Shown here one piece after another: positions 1-11,292 of a stretch of 64,000 nt of DNA. Numbering within the stretch: the stretch's first letter is position 1; the number at the start of each line of letters is the position of its first letter. The notes below the pieces were generated by a model, which worked only from the letters and a program-made list of their open reading frames with translations, was not told the origin of the DNA and searched no databases. Source of the stretch: Purshia tridentata (Eukaryota; Streptophyta; Magnoliopsida; Rosales; Rosaceae); contig QANT01007840.1 in assembly GCA_003254885.1 (NCBI GenBank), forward strand, positions 40,372-104,371, in the 5' to 3' direction. A program made the position numbers and the translations under genes.

Positions 1-3000
1 ACAATCCGCTTAAGAGTTCCACTAACTCAATCCCCAACTTGTTGTTCATAGAAAGACATAGATACCCAATAAAATTTGGTTTAAATCGCAGTGGAATACC
101 ATCTCTTGGTTTGGGTCGGACTCGAACTCACTACAGCTCAATCTCAATCTTGCATCCTTGTATCCTTCAACTTCAGGCTACAGGGCAATTTTGCACCCTA
201 CCCAGTTGTGAACTCTCTGATTCTGATTCTTGCAATGATGCAAGTGGTCATTTGGAGGCTGATGACGACGTCACGACCAAGAAAGTTAGGGCCATGTACC
301 AAAAACCAGTGGATTTCACCAAAGTGAACAAGAATCTGCTTCCCACTGTAATTCTAATTGGGCGCCCAAATGTGGGCAAGTCCGCCTTGTTTAATCGGTC
401 AGTTTTTGTTCCTTCTACATGCCCTTTTTAGTTTGAAGTTAGTATTATTCTATGTCAATGTATATCTGACTTAAATTTTGTCACTTTATTGTTGTGGGGT
501 TCTTTTTAGTTTAATCCGGAGGAGGGAGGCTCTTGTCTACAACACACCGGATGATCATGTTACTCGTGACATAAGAGAAGGCATTGCCAAATTGGGTGAT
601 CTACGGTTTCGGGTATTGGATTCGGCTGGGTTAGAAACCGCAGCAACTTCAGGCTCTATTCTTGACAGAACAGCTGGGATGACCAAAAATGTTCTCGCAA
701 GGTCTCAGTTTGCGGTTTTCCTAATAGATGTGAGGTTAGTTACAGGGATTCTAGCAGCATGTTTTTACTTGTTTAAAAATAATCACAATGTGGTTTCAGT
801 TTCGGAAATCAAATGATGAGTGTGTGTGTGTGTGCGCGCTCTATCTTGTGACTAGAGCTGGACTGCACCCCCTTGATCTGGAGGTTGGGAGGTGGTTGCG
901 CAAAAATGCACCCGGAATTAATCTTGTAGTTGCTATGAATAAATCTGAATCACTTTTGGATGGGAGCGGCTCGCTTGTTGCGGCAGCTGCTGAAACTTAT
1001 AAGTTAGGATTTGGTGACCCTATTGCTATATCAGCTGAAACTGGACTGGGTATGCAAGATCTTTATGGGACTCTGAAGCCTGTGCTTGAGGAATATATGC
1101 TCCAAGTCTTGAACAGTAAGAAAACCTATCCATTTGTTCTTTCAATAAAATACTGCTTCCTTGGCGAAGTGGTCAATTATAATGTCATCCTCAATTAATA
1201 ACCACACTTTTGCTTCTTTCCTGATTCTAGATGAAGGTACTGAGGAGAGTAATTTTGGTGAGGACGAGGTTGAGGAGAGTAAGTTGCCACTACAGTTAGC
1301 AATTGTAGGAAGACCAAATGTCGGGAAGTCGACCTTGCTTAATACATTGTTACAAGAAGAACGTGTGCTGGTGGGTCCGGAAGCTGGTTTGACCAGAGAT
1401 TCAATTAGAGCTCAATTTGAATTTCAAGGGAGAACTATATACCTGGTAAATATTATATTTATTTGTTTGGCGTTTTTTTTTTCCTTCACATAATATCCTT
1501 GCACCATCCCCCCCACCTTCAAAACAAATTAACTGGAGAAGTATAATGGTTGGTGGTATATAAATTCTCAAAGCACAGGAGTTTATATTCTAATTATATA
1601 CTACTTGTACTCCTTAATATTCTCATGACATGCTAGCCTTGTCCTATCTCTGTCAAATTTTCCGTATCAACCCCAGCTTTTATAGTATATATCAAATTCT
1701 TTATGCTCTTAGCTTCATTCACAAATGCAGGAATCTTTCTTTGGGAGTTGGAAGGGGGTTAATTTCGTGTCAATATAATCCCCTTCTTGAAATGGTATAG
1801 GAACTCTTCTTTGCTAATGCAGAGCTGGAGTGACAGTATTAGTTTTCATAGCTTTTCTTTTTCTTGGCTAGAGAAATTAATAAGAATTGCTTTAAAGATT
1901 GAGTGAATTTCAAATTTGTTTTGGTAGCACTGTCCAAGTTCAATTATATCATTCTGCAATGTATTTTCTTAGTAAATTTTTATGTTTTATGTTCTTTGAT
2001 TTTATTGTGGCTTCCTCCTATTCAGGTTGACACTGCAGGTTGGTTGCAGAGAACAAAGCAGGAGAAAGGACCAGCATCCTTGAGCATTGTGCAGTCAAGG
2101 AAGAGTCTAATGAGAGCTCATGTAATTGTTTTGGTCCTTGATGCGGAAGAGGTGTGTCACAGAACATGCTTTCTTTTACGACAATTTGATATTTGCGATG
2201 TGTTTAGATTTATATTGTGTACAGTGTGTTGTATTAATAAGGTGGAACATGACATTTAACATGAAAAGGTGTAACTATTGACGATATATTTTTTGGATTT
2301 GGAGAGGAGTAAAATGCAAGGGTAAATGATACTGCTTACAGTAGTTTGATGCTTTTGAATGATTAAGTTCTATGTTCTTGGCCAAAAAAAAAAAGTTCTA
2401 TGTAAATATTCCCTATTATAAAAAAGTGCAATGAAATCGACATGTATAGATGATATTTGTTTTCTTCTCTATAATTAACAGATTCCTTTTCTTTTTTTCA
2501 CAACATTATGTATAATAATGATCAGATTGCAAATGCTAGAAGAAGCATGAAGCATGATGAAGTAGTTATAGCTAGACAGGCAGTTGAAGAAGGGCGTGGT
2601 TTGGTTGTGGTTGTGAACAAGATGGATCTATTAAGAGGGAAGGAATTACATGAGAAGGTCATGGAAGCTGTGCCGGAAGAAATTCAGACAGTTATACCCC
2701 AGGTATGCCTTTGTGGTATTTTCTTGACATAACTACATATAGAATGCTCCATGCTTGTTATTATTTTAACCACTCACACATTTTACACGTGCTCCTCATT
2801 GGCTACCTGAGTCTTTTGTTCAATGTATTTCTGTGTTGTTATAAAAAACAATGCTTTGGCCAACAGGTGACTGGAATACCAGTTGTATTCATATCAGCAT
2901 TGGAGGGAAGGGGTCAGGCAGCTGTCATGCACCAGGTTATTGATACATATGGAAAATGGTGTTTAAGATTGTCCACAGCTCGTCTTAACCGTTGGTTGCG

Positions 3001-3404
3001 TAAGGTCAGTTGAAGACACCTTGCGTTTCCTCTATCCAACCTCACAGAGGTAATTATATTAGAAAATAAAACTCTCTCCGTCATTTCCCGTGTTTAATCA
3101 GGTTATGAGCAGGCATTCTTGGAAAGATCAGGCTGCTCAACCCAAGGTTAAGTACTTCACGCAGGTGAAGGCCCGACCACCCACCTTTGTTGCCTTTGTG
3201 AGCGGGAAGACAGAGCTTTCGGAGACGGACATCAGGTTCTTAAAAAAGTCTTTGAAGGAAGACTTTGATTTGGGTGGAATTCCAATCAGGATCATGCCAA
3301 GATCCGTCCCAAAGAGAGATGGCAGTAGCAAGAAGAGCGACCAATTGACCAAAAGAATGCCTGAAAGGATCTTGTCTGACAAGAGAAGTGTGTCTCCTGT
3401 CTGA
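1..3404 (+). CDS. Der/EngA-type double GTPase, organellar (5' end outside window)
   Basis: Tandem-GTPase ribosome-assembly factor of the EngA/Der family, probably mitochondrial or plastid; targeting is inferred because the N-terminus is missing. Exons: (3)-397, 510-734, 856-1115, 1231-1445, 2026-2151, 2526-2702, 2867-3004, 3102-3404; all junctions are GT-AG and keep frame, stop TGA 3402-3404. Domain 1 has GRPNVGKS (P-loop), the G3-like DSAG and a G4 reading NKSE. Domain 2 has a second [12 protein letters not shown] and canonical NKMD. A C-terminal KH-like domain follows ([10 protein letters not shown] to IPIRIMPRS). The frame is open to base 3 without an ATG, so the start and transit peptide lie upstream or in an earlier exon; the first in-frame ATG (294) is far inside. 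Der stabilises the large ribosomal subunit in bacteria. The family call is firm; the compartment is not. Confidence 0.9.
821..834. repeat. (TG)n microsatellite in Der intron 2
   Basis: Seven TG units inside the intron between exons ending at 734 and starting at 856. A simple repeat with no coding role. Confidence 0.8.
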
Positions 3405-4110
3405 TTAACACTTTAACTCTTGACTAGAGGACTGCTGTTGTCCTGTTTAATCCCTTTTCAGTCTCAGTAATGCTGAGATCGTGTAATTATCCAATAGTTA
3501 CAATTTTGAGCTTATATTGCATGATATATGTAATTTTCTTTGCGAAAATTATCATATCTATGGTTGTAGTTTTTGTATATAACATAAAATTCGTGGTCAA
3601 GTGATAGCAGACTTAGCAGTAGCACCAGGGTATCAGTTTTAAAATTAACGTTGAAAAAATTGGAAACACAAGGAGCGCAGTGTCAATATGGATACAAATA
3701 ACCAAAAAGCAAGTCACCCTCTGCCACTCGCCTTTGCCTATTACAGTCTTCTCACAAAGCTTGTGATTGGGAACTATGGTTTGAAGAAAAAAGTGGCTTT
3801 ATACAAAAGCACTCAAAAAGAAACTAATCGTGTCTTCAAGTAATTAAACGGAAGTGGCTTTATACAAAAGCACTCAAAAATAAACTAATCCTGTCTGGTG
3901 AAGCTTCCACAAGACGCTGCTGTGACATTTTAGGGTTTAAATAATATGGTCGGGTCGGGTTGGAAAGATAAAGGACAGCAAGCGACAAGGAGGCCGTGGG
4001 GCTCCGAGCGTCAGTAGAAAAGAAACTTCTACAAATTGCAACCCAACCCAGTCTGCGTCTCACTTCTCAGTTGGCACGTACGTGAGAGCGAGAGAGAGTG
4101 AGAGTGTTCA
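3405..4110. promoter_or_regulatory. Spacer with PARP1 promoter: direct repeat and telo-box
   Basis: Contains the Der 3' UTR and the PARP1 upstream region. A near-perfect 44-bp direct repeat (3791-3834 and 3852-3895, period 61 bp, two mismatches) is followed by a telo-box in reverse orientation (TAGGGTTT, 3931-3938) about 170 bp before the PARP1 ATG. A GAGAGA-rich leader (4084-4104) directly precedes the ATG. Telo-boxes are common in promoters of plant genes tied to proliferation and DNA maintenance, which would fit PARP1; the regulatory role here is inference. Confidence 0.5.
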
Positions 4111-7100
4111 ATGTCGAACCCTCCGAACCAAAAGCCATGGAAGGTGGAGTACGCCAAGTCGTCTCGATCGTCATGCAAGACCTGCAAATCCCCCATTGAA
4201 AAAGAGAAGCTCCGCCTCGGCAAGATGGTCCAGGCCACCCAATTCGACGGCTTCATGCCTGTACTCTACTTCTCTTTTCACTCGCTCTCTTCCCCCATTT
4301 CATTCTTAATCTCTTTTTGTCGTAAATTCCCAAACAGGAATTGTAATGGTCAAAATTGGAAACAAGAAAACTCTGTTATTTGGGTATGGGTTTTCTTTGT
4401 ATATTCTGCTACATTTTAGTTTATAATGACATTTTTCTGGTAAAAAGCTGGGAACTTTGGTTGGGTTTTGTACATTGTTTTTGTATTTTCTTACTCTTTA
4501 GTTTTGTACAGTCAAATTGGCCTCCCAAGTGAAGTTTTACTCTTTAAGAAAGGGAAAACTTTTGCAGCCATGGTTTGAAGTCGAAGGCTTTTTTAAAACA
4601 CAATGAAGAAAAATATTCTGTAGAAAGAAATTCCCTAAAATCTACAAAGCAGCAGAAAAGTTTACCAAGAAATATTCTCCCTTGAACAAAATGGAGCTTT
4701 ATAGATTTATATTGCGGTATTATTTTCTTACTCCCTTTGCTCAATAATACTGCGAGTGCATATATAAAACTAAAAGTGTGGTTTGCTTTTGTTTTCTGTT
4801 TCAGATGTGGAACCATGCTGATTGCATAATGAAGAAAGCAAAGCAGATAAAATCGTATGTATTATTGTAATATTTATCATAATCTCCATATCGTAAAGTG
4901 GATGAATGCAGTGATTAACTGCTATGCCTTTGTATTGCATTTAGAACCGATGATGTTGAAGGCCTAGAGCTCCTTCGTTGGGAAGATCAGAAGAAAATTA
5001 GAAATTATGTGCAAAGCGGCGGACCCCCAGATACACCAACCACAAGCAAGGCCAGTACTGGAGAATGTGGTATTGAAGTTTCACCAAGTTCTCGGGCTAC
5101 TTGTAGGCGCTGCAGCCAAAAGATTTTAAAGGGAGAGGTTGGTATTTTGTTTCTTTATATAGGATTGCTGCAGTTATTTGTGTCAGAGGTGGAGAAAATG
5201 AGAGCAGAAAGCATATCTCATTGACTCAGTGATGTCTTCTCGTGGCTGGACTTCATGTGCTTGCTTCCTGTAGTTCATATATAGAGGATTATATTGCCTT
5301 GTGATGAATTTAACTCTCCGACAGTCAGAAGGCTTCTCTGCTTTTCTTCTGTAGTTGCCCAATGTTCCCCAAATTAGGTGCCCGTGTCCAAGACAAGCAA
5401 GCTGAAACTTCCTCCACCTTGAATTTCTACCTAAGTATCTTCACACCACTCTGTTTTTTCCTCCTCTTCACTTAGTACTGAAGTAGGCGAAGAACTGGTT
5501 TTAAGATCAAAATGGTTAAACCCAAATGTGTGCACATGTGCACACACACACAAACACACACACACAAAAAAGCCCAGACATACCCACGACAAAAGTCTTT
5601 GATTGTGTGGAAAAGTTTCGTCAAGTATACATAAAATGTTAGGTAATTTTGTGTAAAATGCCTCATCATCATCATATATAATATACAATATATTTCTGTG
5701 GTTCTGGTTGATAAGGCATAATAGATGTTGAATACTCTGCATTTTTTGCCTTTTATTCCATTTTTAGGCCCGTATATCATCCAAGCCTGAAGGTCATGGA
5801 GCTAGGGGCTTGGCATGGCACCATGCCAACTGTTTCATAGAATTGTCACCATCTACCCAAGTGGAGAAGTTGTCTGGATGGGAGACCCTCCCATCCTCTG
5901 ATCAGGCAGCTGTCTCTGCCTTAGTTAAGAAGGTTCCTTCTAATGCAAAGGGAGGTATGGAATTCATTTTTTTTTAATAGTAGGCTGTTTCTATGTATTA
6001 GTAACCAGTAAAAGTTTTTTTATAGTTTTTATTGTTCCTCCTATAATAGTCATCTTTTCAGGCAAAAAATCCGAGGATAAAGAATCTCTGCAACAGTCAA
6101 CTTCTAAAGCTGGCACAAAACGAGGAAAAGATGGTGGTGGTGATCAGAAGTCAAAAGTTTCTAAGTTGGAAGGGGATGTGTCAACGAGCAGGGATGCATC
6201 TGTGAGGAATGCTGCTGATTTGGAGAGTAAACTGGAGGTCCAAACTAAATATCTGTGGGCACTGAAAGATGATCTTAAAAAGCATGTGACGACTGCAGAG
6301 TTGCGTGAAATGCTAGAAGCCAATGCTCAAGATTCAACAGGATCAGAGCTTGATTTGCGTGAGCACTGGTAATATCTCTATTCTGGTCTAAGTGTGGAAA
6401 TTTCTGTAAGGGTTTTTTTTTTTTTTTGGGTCTCTCTTTAGTTTCAATTTTTCAATTTTGTAATTTTCACTTTTTCAAACTGTATTTTTTAATCAGATTT
6501 TTCCATAACATGATTTAATACATAATTCTTTCTTGTTTTCTAATGGATTGCCTAGAACAATCTTGTTAGATTGTTACTTGACTTTTTGTCACATTAGAAA
6601 CCTCTTGTTTGGTTTTTCCCCCACCCAAGTATGCTAGACTTAGTTGTATTACTTGTTATTAGTTGACCATTATCTCTATGTGGATCACTAGTTTTTCGTC
6701 TCATTACTGGAGGTTGATTAACTCTTTATTCCTGTACTTCTTGTTTAGCGCTGATGGAATGATGTTTGGAGCACTTAATACCTGCCCATTGTGTTCTGGT
6801 TCTCTTCGTTATTCTGGAGGCATGTACCGGTGCCATGGGTACTTAACGGAATGGAGTAAGTGTTCTTACTGTACTCTGGAACCTGAACGTCTTAAAGGGA
6901 AGTGGAAAGTCCCAGAAGATACAGATAATCAATATCTTATGAAGGTATTCAACCACAACTCATGTCAAGTAGATAGGTATCCAAATTTTGACTTGAATTT
7001 TATTTACTTTTTGCAGTGGTTTAAATCACAAAAGGTTGATAAACCTGTGCGGATACTTCCTTCTCCATCATCTAACAATCCTTCTGGAAGTCAAGCTTTC

Positions 7101-10100
7101 AATGGCCAATCTCAGTCATCTAGGGGTGCAAGCTTGGCGGATTTGAAAGTTTCTTTTCATGGATTACCAAAGGAATCAATGGCATGATCTTTCGTTCCTT
7201 TTTGTCTGTCTGTATTTATTTCTTATTATCTGTTGAAATTATCTTTTCAATGCAGTTTCAGTTCTGTCTATCTATTTCATCAAGGGTGATTGTGCAGGAA
7301 GAATGGAAAAGAAAAATTGAGGGTGTAGCTGGAATGGTTCATCCCAAGATCAAGAAAGGCATGCGCTTTACATGGACTGAATTTTGATTTAATGGGTTTT
7401 CTTTGGATAATGGCTGTATCATTATTGATTTAGAGATGCATAATGTTAGTCATTCACTTATTCTTGCTTAACATATAAAAGTGCAGATACTAATTGCTTA
7501 GTTGTGAGTGGAGTACTGGATGATGAAGATGCAGAGATGAGAAAAGCAAGGTAAGATGCTCTGAAATTGCTAGTCTTGACTCTTGAGTGTATTTCGACCT
7601 TGGTTCCATTTTATTTGACTAGGGTAGGTTTCATTTGCAGGAGGATGAAATTACCAATTGTTAGGGAGGATTATCTGGTTGATTGTTTTAAAAGACAGAA
7701 GAAGCTTCCATTTGATCAGTACAAAGTTGAAACTGTTGGTGAAGCCTCGAGCATGGTCACTGTCAAAGTGAAAGGGCGAAGTGCTGTTCATGAATCTTCT
7801 GGTTTGCAAGATACAGGTCACATACTTGAGGATGGGAAAAGCATCTACAATACAACTTTAAATATGTCTGATTTATCAACTGGTGTTAACAGGTGCATTT
7901 GTTTTATTCTGTATATCTTGTTCACCAATTCTTTGGAATTATTTTGTGACTTTGCACATCAATTGGTATTGCTATTTTCTTATGCATGGCTGTCATGGTT
8001 TGAAATTAAAATTTTGAGTAGAATCTTGCATACAAGTTGGGATATATGAAGGACCTGGATTGAAGTAGTCTCTTGAATTTGTTAATTGTTTTTGAAACCT
8101 AATTTGAAATGAAAGACTTGAAAGCATTATTCCACTTATAAGAAGAAAGAAGAAGAATAGCATGATTTTTCAGAGTAGTTTTACATTGGCGGTACTGGAA
8201 GTTAAACTTTTCTGTATGGTTTACCCATCACCGGCGGCAATTATTTGTGCCTTCTATTTTTCCTTTCCTTTTTTTAATGAAAAAAAGATATCTGTTGTTT
8301 CTCTACCTTGACATTTGAACTCCTATTTTAGTGCATGTTACCTTTTGTTTTAAATTTCATAATGTAATATATCAACTCTCAACTCTTAACTCTTTTTTGT
8401 AAAGTTACTACATCCTTCAGATTATACAAGATGATAAGAATTCAGACTGCTTCGTGTTCCGTAAATGGGGACGAGTGGGGAATGAAAAAATTGGACGAAG
8501 CAAACTGGAAGAGATGTCAAAATCAGATGCGATCTGTGAATTCAAACGTTTGTTTCTTGAGAAGACTGGGAATTCATGGGAAGCATGGGAGCTAAAACAA
8601 AATTTTCAGAAGAAACCTGGCAGATTCTTTCCATTGGATATTGTACTGCCTTTTCTTTTCCTCTTAAAATGTGAAGGATCTATCATTGTTTCTTTTTTCT
8701 TCTTTTTTTCGTTATAAGTTATTTGTTTGAAAATTGGAATTTGTAGGATTATGGAGTTAACAAACAGGTCTCAAAGAAAAATAAAAACAATGCAGTCAGC
8801 AAACTGGCTCCTCAGTTAGCAGAATTGATGAAGATGCTCTTCAACATTGAAACATACAGGTTAAAGGAAAAAAAATTTCTTATTTTTTTTGTCTCTCTCC
8901 CCAATCTTTTTATCTATCTATAGGTTGTATGTCTATGAGACTAAGTCTTATGTTTTGCAGAGCTGCAATGATGGAATTTGAGATAAATATGTCAGAAATG
9001 CCACTTGGAAAACTGAGTAAAAGCAATATCCAAAAGGGTAAGCATCGAGTCAATTTGCTGCAAAGCTCAGAATATTGAACTGTTCCATTTTCAAGGTTAA
9101 TTTATAGTTGCTTGCAAAATAAAATTTTGCAGCCTTTCTTACAGTCCTTTACTTTTTTCCATTTTCTGTTTTCTATTCAGGGTTTGAGGCATTAACGGAA
9201 ATACAGAATCTATTAAATAGTGATGGTCACACTCCTTCCATAAAAGAGAGCTTGATTGTAGATGCAAGCAATCGATTTTTCACAGTGATCCCTTCCATAC
9301 ATCCGCATGTTATTAGGGATGAGGATGAATTTAAGTCAAAGGTACATAATGCTCTTGTGCATCTTTCATGTTTTTAGATTGCAACTGAGTTTGAAAAGTC
9401 TGCATAGTTACAAGCAAGGCATAAGATGTATTAACTGCCTCCATTTGTCCCTGGCAGGTGAAAATGTTAGAAGCTCTCCAGGACATTGAAATTGCTTCCA
9501 GATTAGTAGGTTTTGATGCTGATACTGATGACTCCCTTGATGACAAGTATAAGAAGCTCCGGTGTGGTATTAATCCTCTTCCACATGATAGTGAAGATTA
9601 TCTGTTGATTGAGAAATATCTTCTAACTACTCATGCCCCAACACATACGGTGGGTTTGCATCTTGATACTGTTGAGTTCTGAGCACACTGTGCTTGTGAC
9701 CAATTCTAGTATACTCAACATTTAATATATATACATACATACATACATACATATTTTTTTTTTCTAAATCTTGTTTTTAAGATCTTATGATATTATCAGG
9801 ATTGGAGTCTTGAACTTGAAGAAGTTTTTTCACTTGAAAGGGAAGGGGAATTTGATAAATTTGCTCCCTATCGGAAGAAGCTCAAGAACAGAATGCTACT
9901 TTGGCATGGTAAGTTGTACCCATGAACTTCATGTAATAAAAATTTTCTGCTGTGAGATGGGAATGACTATAGTTCCTTGCAGTCCATCTTTCACCAGGGT
10001 TCATATAAATGTACTAATAAATGTATTAGGACCTAGAATTAAGTCTAGAAATAAAACTAATAATTTTTTCCTCCTAGGTTCTCGGTTTACAAACTTTGTT

Positions 10101-10160
10101 GGTATACTTAGCCAAGGGCTGAGAATAGCTCCTCCTGAAGCTCCAGCTACTGGTTATATG

Positions 10161-10200
<40 letters not shown>

Positions 10201-10252
10201 GTTTATACATTTATGTCTTTGTATGTATTATGCTTTATGTCTCAGCGTGCTA

Positions 10253-10291
<39 letters not shown>

Positions 10292-11292
10292 GTTTATACA
10301 TTTATGTCTATGTATGTATTATGCTTTATGTCTCAGCGTGCTAGCACACACGTACAAGACTAAAATTTTAAAGATTTTTCTTTACAGTTTGGCAAGGGGA
10401 TTTACTTTGCTGACCTTGTCAGTAAGAGTGCTCAGTATTGCTATACAGATAAGAAAAATCCTGTGGGCCTCATGCTTCTAAGTGAAGTTGCCTTGGGGGA
10501 GATCCACGAGCTCAAGAAGGCCACAGTGAGCTCATTTTCCATTATCTTCTTTTATGTGCTTTGATCATGTGATTTGATATTCTATTTGTAATTTGACATT
10601 GTGCGTCCACTTTTGAACTAGTGGTCGTCATGTGTAACTTCAGTAGAATATGTGGGGGTTCTTCTTGTGCACCCTAATTTGGCTTGTGCGGAAAAAAATT
10701 AGTCTCATATAGTTGCATTAAATTTTTCTATGACTTCTACCCATTTAACTTATTTTATGTCACTGTCATTCAGTACATGGACAAACCTCCTCAAGGAAAA
10801 CACTCTACAAAGGGGCTTGGCAAGAAAATACCTCAGGAGTCTGAGTATCTAAAATGGAGGGATGATGTCACTGTGCCTTGTGGCAAACCAGTGCCATCAA
10901 ATATCAAGGCTTCTGAGCTAATGTATAATGAGTACATTGTTTATGATACAGCTCAAGTAAGTCGTAAACTTTGTTCTTGCCGGTCTTTTTTCTCTTCTAT
11001 ATGGGAAAGTGGCAATTTGTGTCACCATTTTTCACTTGTTTATTTTGTCATTTTAAACAAATAGTTTACAAGTAATGCTAAAAATGGAATTTGAGGGACA
11101 TATAGTAACTTTATGGGGTGATGGTATAATGAGTACTGGCTTGCAGAGTCGAAGCACACATTTTCAAAAAAAACTGAATATGTTAATATACGTTTATATG
11201 AAGTGTATCTTTCTGATTAATCTTAATATTATCTTTCTGGACAGACTAAGATGCAATTCCTGTTGAAGGTGAGGTTTCATCACAAGAGGTGA
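4111..11292 (+). CDS. PARP1: Poly(ADP-ribose) polymerase 1 (PARP1)
   Basis: Nuclear NAD+ ADP-ribosyltransferase of DNA-strand-break signalling. Exons: 4111-4260, 4805-4854, 4945-5137, 5768-5954, 6062-6368, 6749-6944, 7017-7181, 7298-7358, 7487-7550, 7641-7892, 8405-8642, 8747-8859, 8961-9037, 9181-9341, 9458-9649, 9800-9908, 10078-10160, 10388-10525, 10774-10956, 11245-11292. Together these are 2967 nt, 988 aa, close to the usual size of plant PARP1. Domain order: two PARP-type zinc fingers (CKTCKSPI...[13 protein letters not shown]...HHANC), PADR1 zinc domain (CPLCSGSL...C..C), BRCT ([11 protein letters not shown]), WGR ([13 protein letters not shown]), PARP regulatory domain, catalytic domain with [23 protein letters not shown] and the terminal MYNEYIVYD. 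The H-Y-E catalytic triad residues are visible (WHG, YFAD, NEYIV). The introns after 7181 and 7358 appear to start with GC rather than GT. The start ATG opens the first zinc finger as in other plants. Confidence 0.96.
5534..5568. repeat. (CA)n-rich microsatellite in PARP1 intron 3
   Basis: Interrupted CA repeats in the 630-bp intron between the two zinc-finger exons. Minus-strand ORFs across it reflect the repeat and are not genes. Confidence 0.7.
9727..9752. repeat. (ATAC)n microsatellite in PARP1 intron 15
   Basis: Short ATAC tetranucleotide run followed by a T tract inside the intron before the exon at 9800. Confidence 0.7.
10164..10346. repeat. Tandem 91-bp duplication with (CT)n arrays in PARP1 intron 17
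   Basis: Two head-to-tail copies of about 91 bp. Each has a CT microsatellite followed by the same 55-bp unique segment ending GTCTCAGCGTGCTAGCA. The unique parts differ at one base (GTCTTTG versus GTCTATG), so the duplication looks recent. It lies wholly inside the intron between exons 10078-10160 and 10388-10525. Confidence 0.9.

Noticed and set aside
3594-3645. GGTCAAGTGATAGCAGAC box A-like sequence after Der
   Set aside because: No box B or target-site duplication was found, so a SINE call is not justified.
5431-5780. Minus-strand ORFs with Cys/Val runs
   Set aside because: Produced by the CA microsatellite in a PARP1 intron; no domain.
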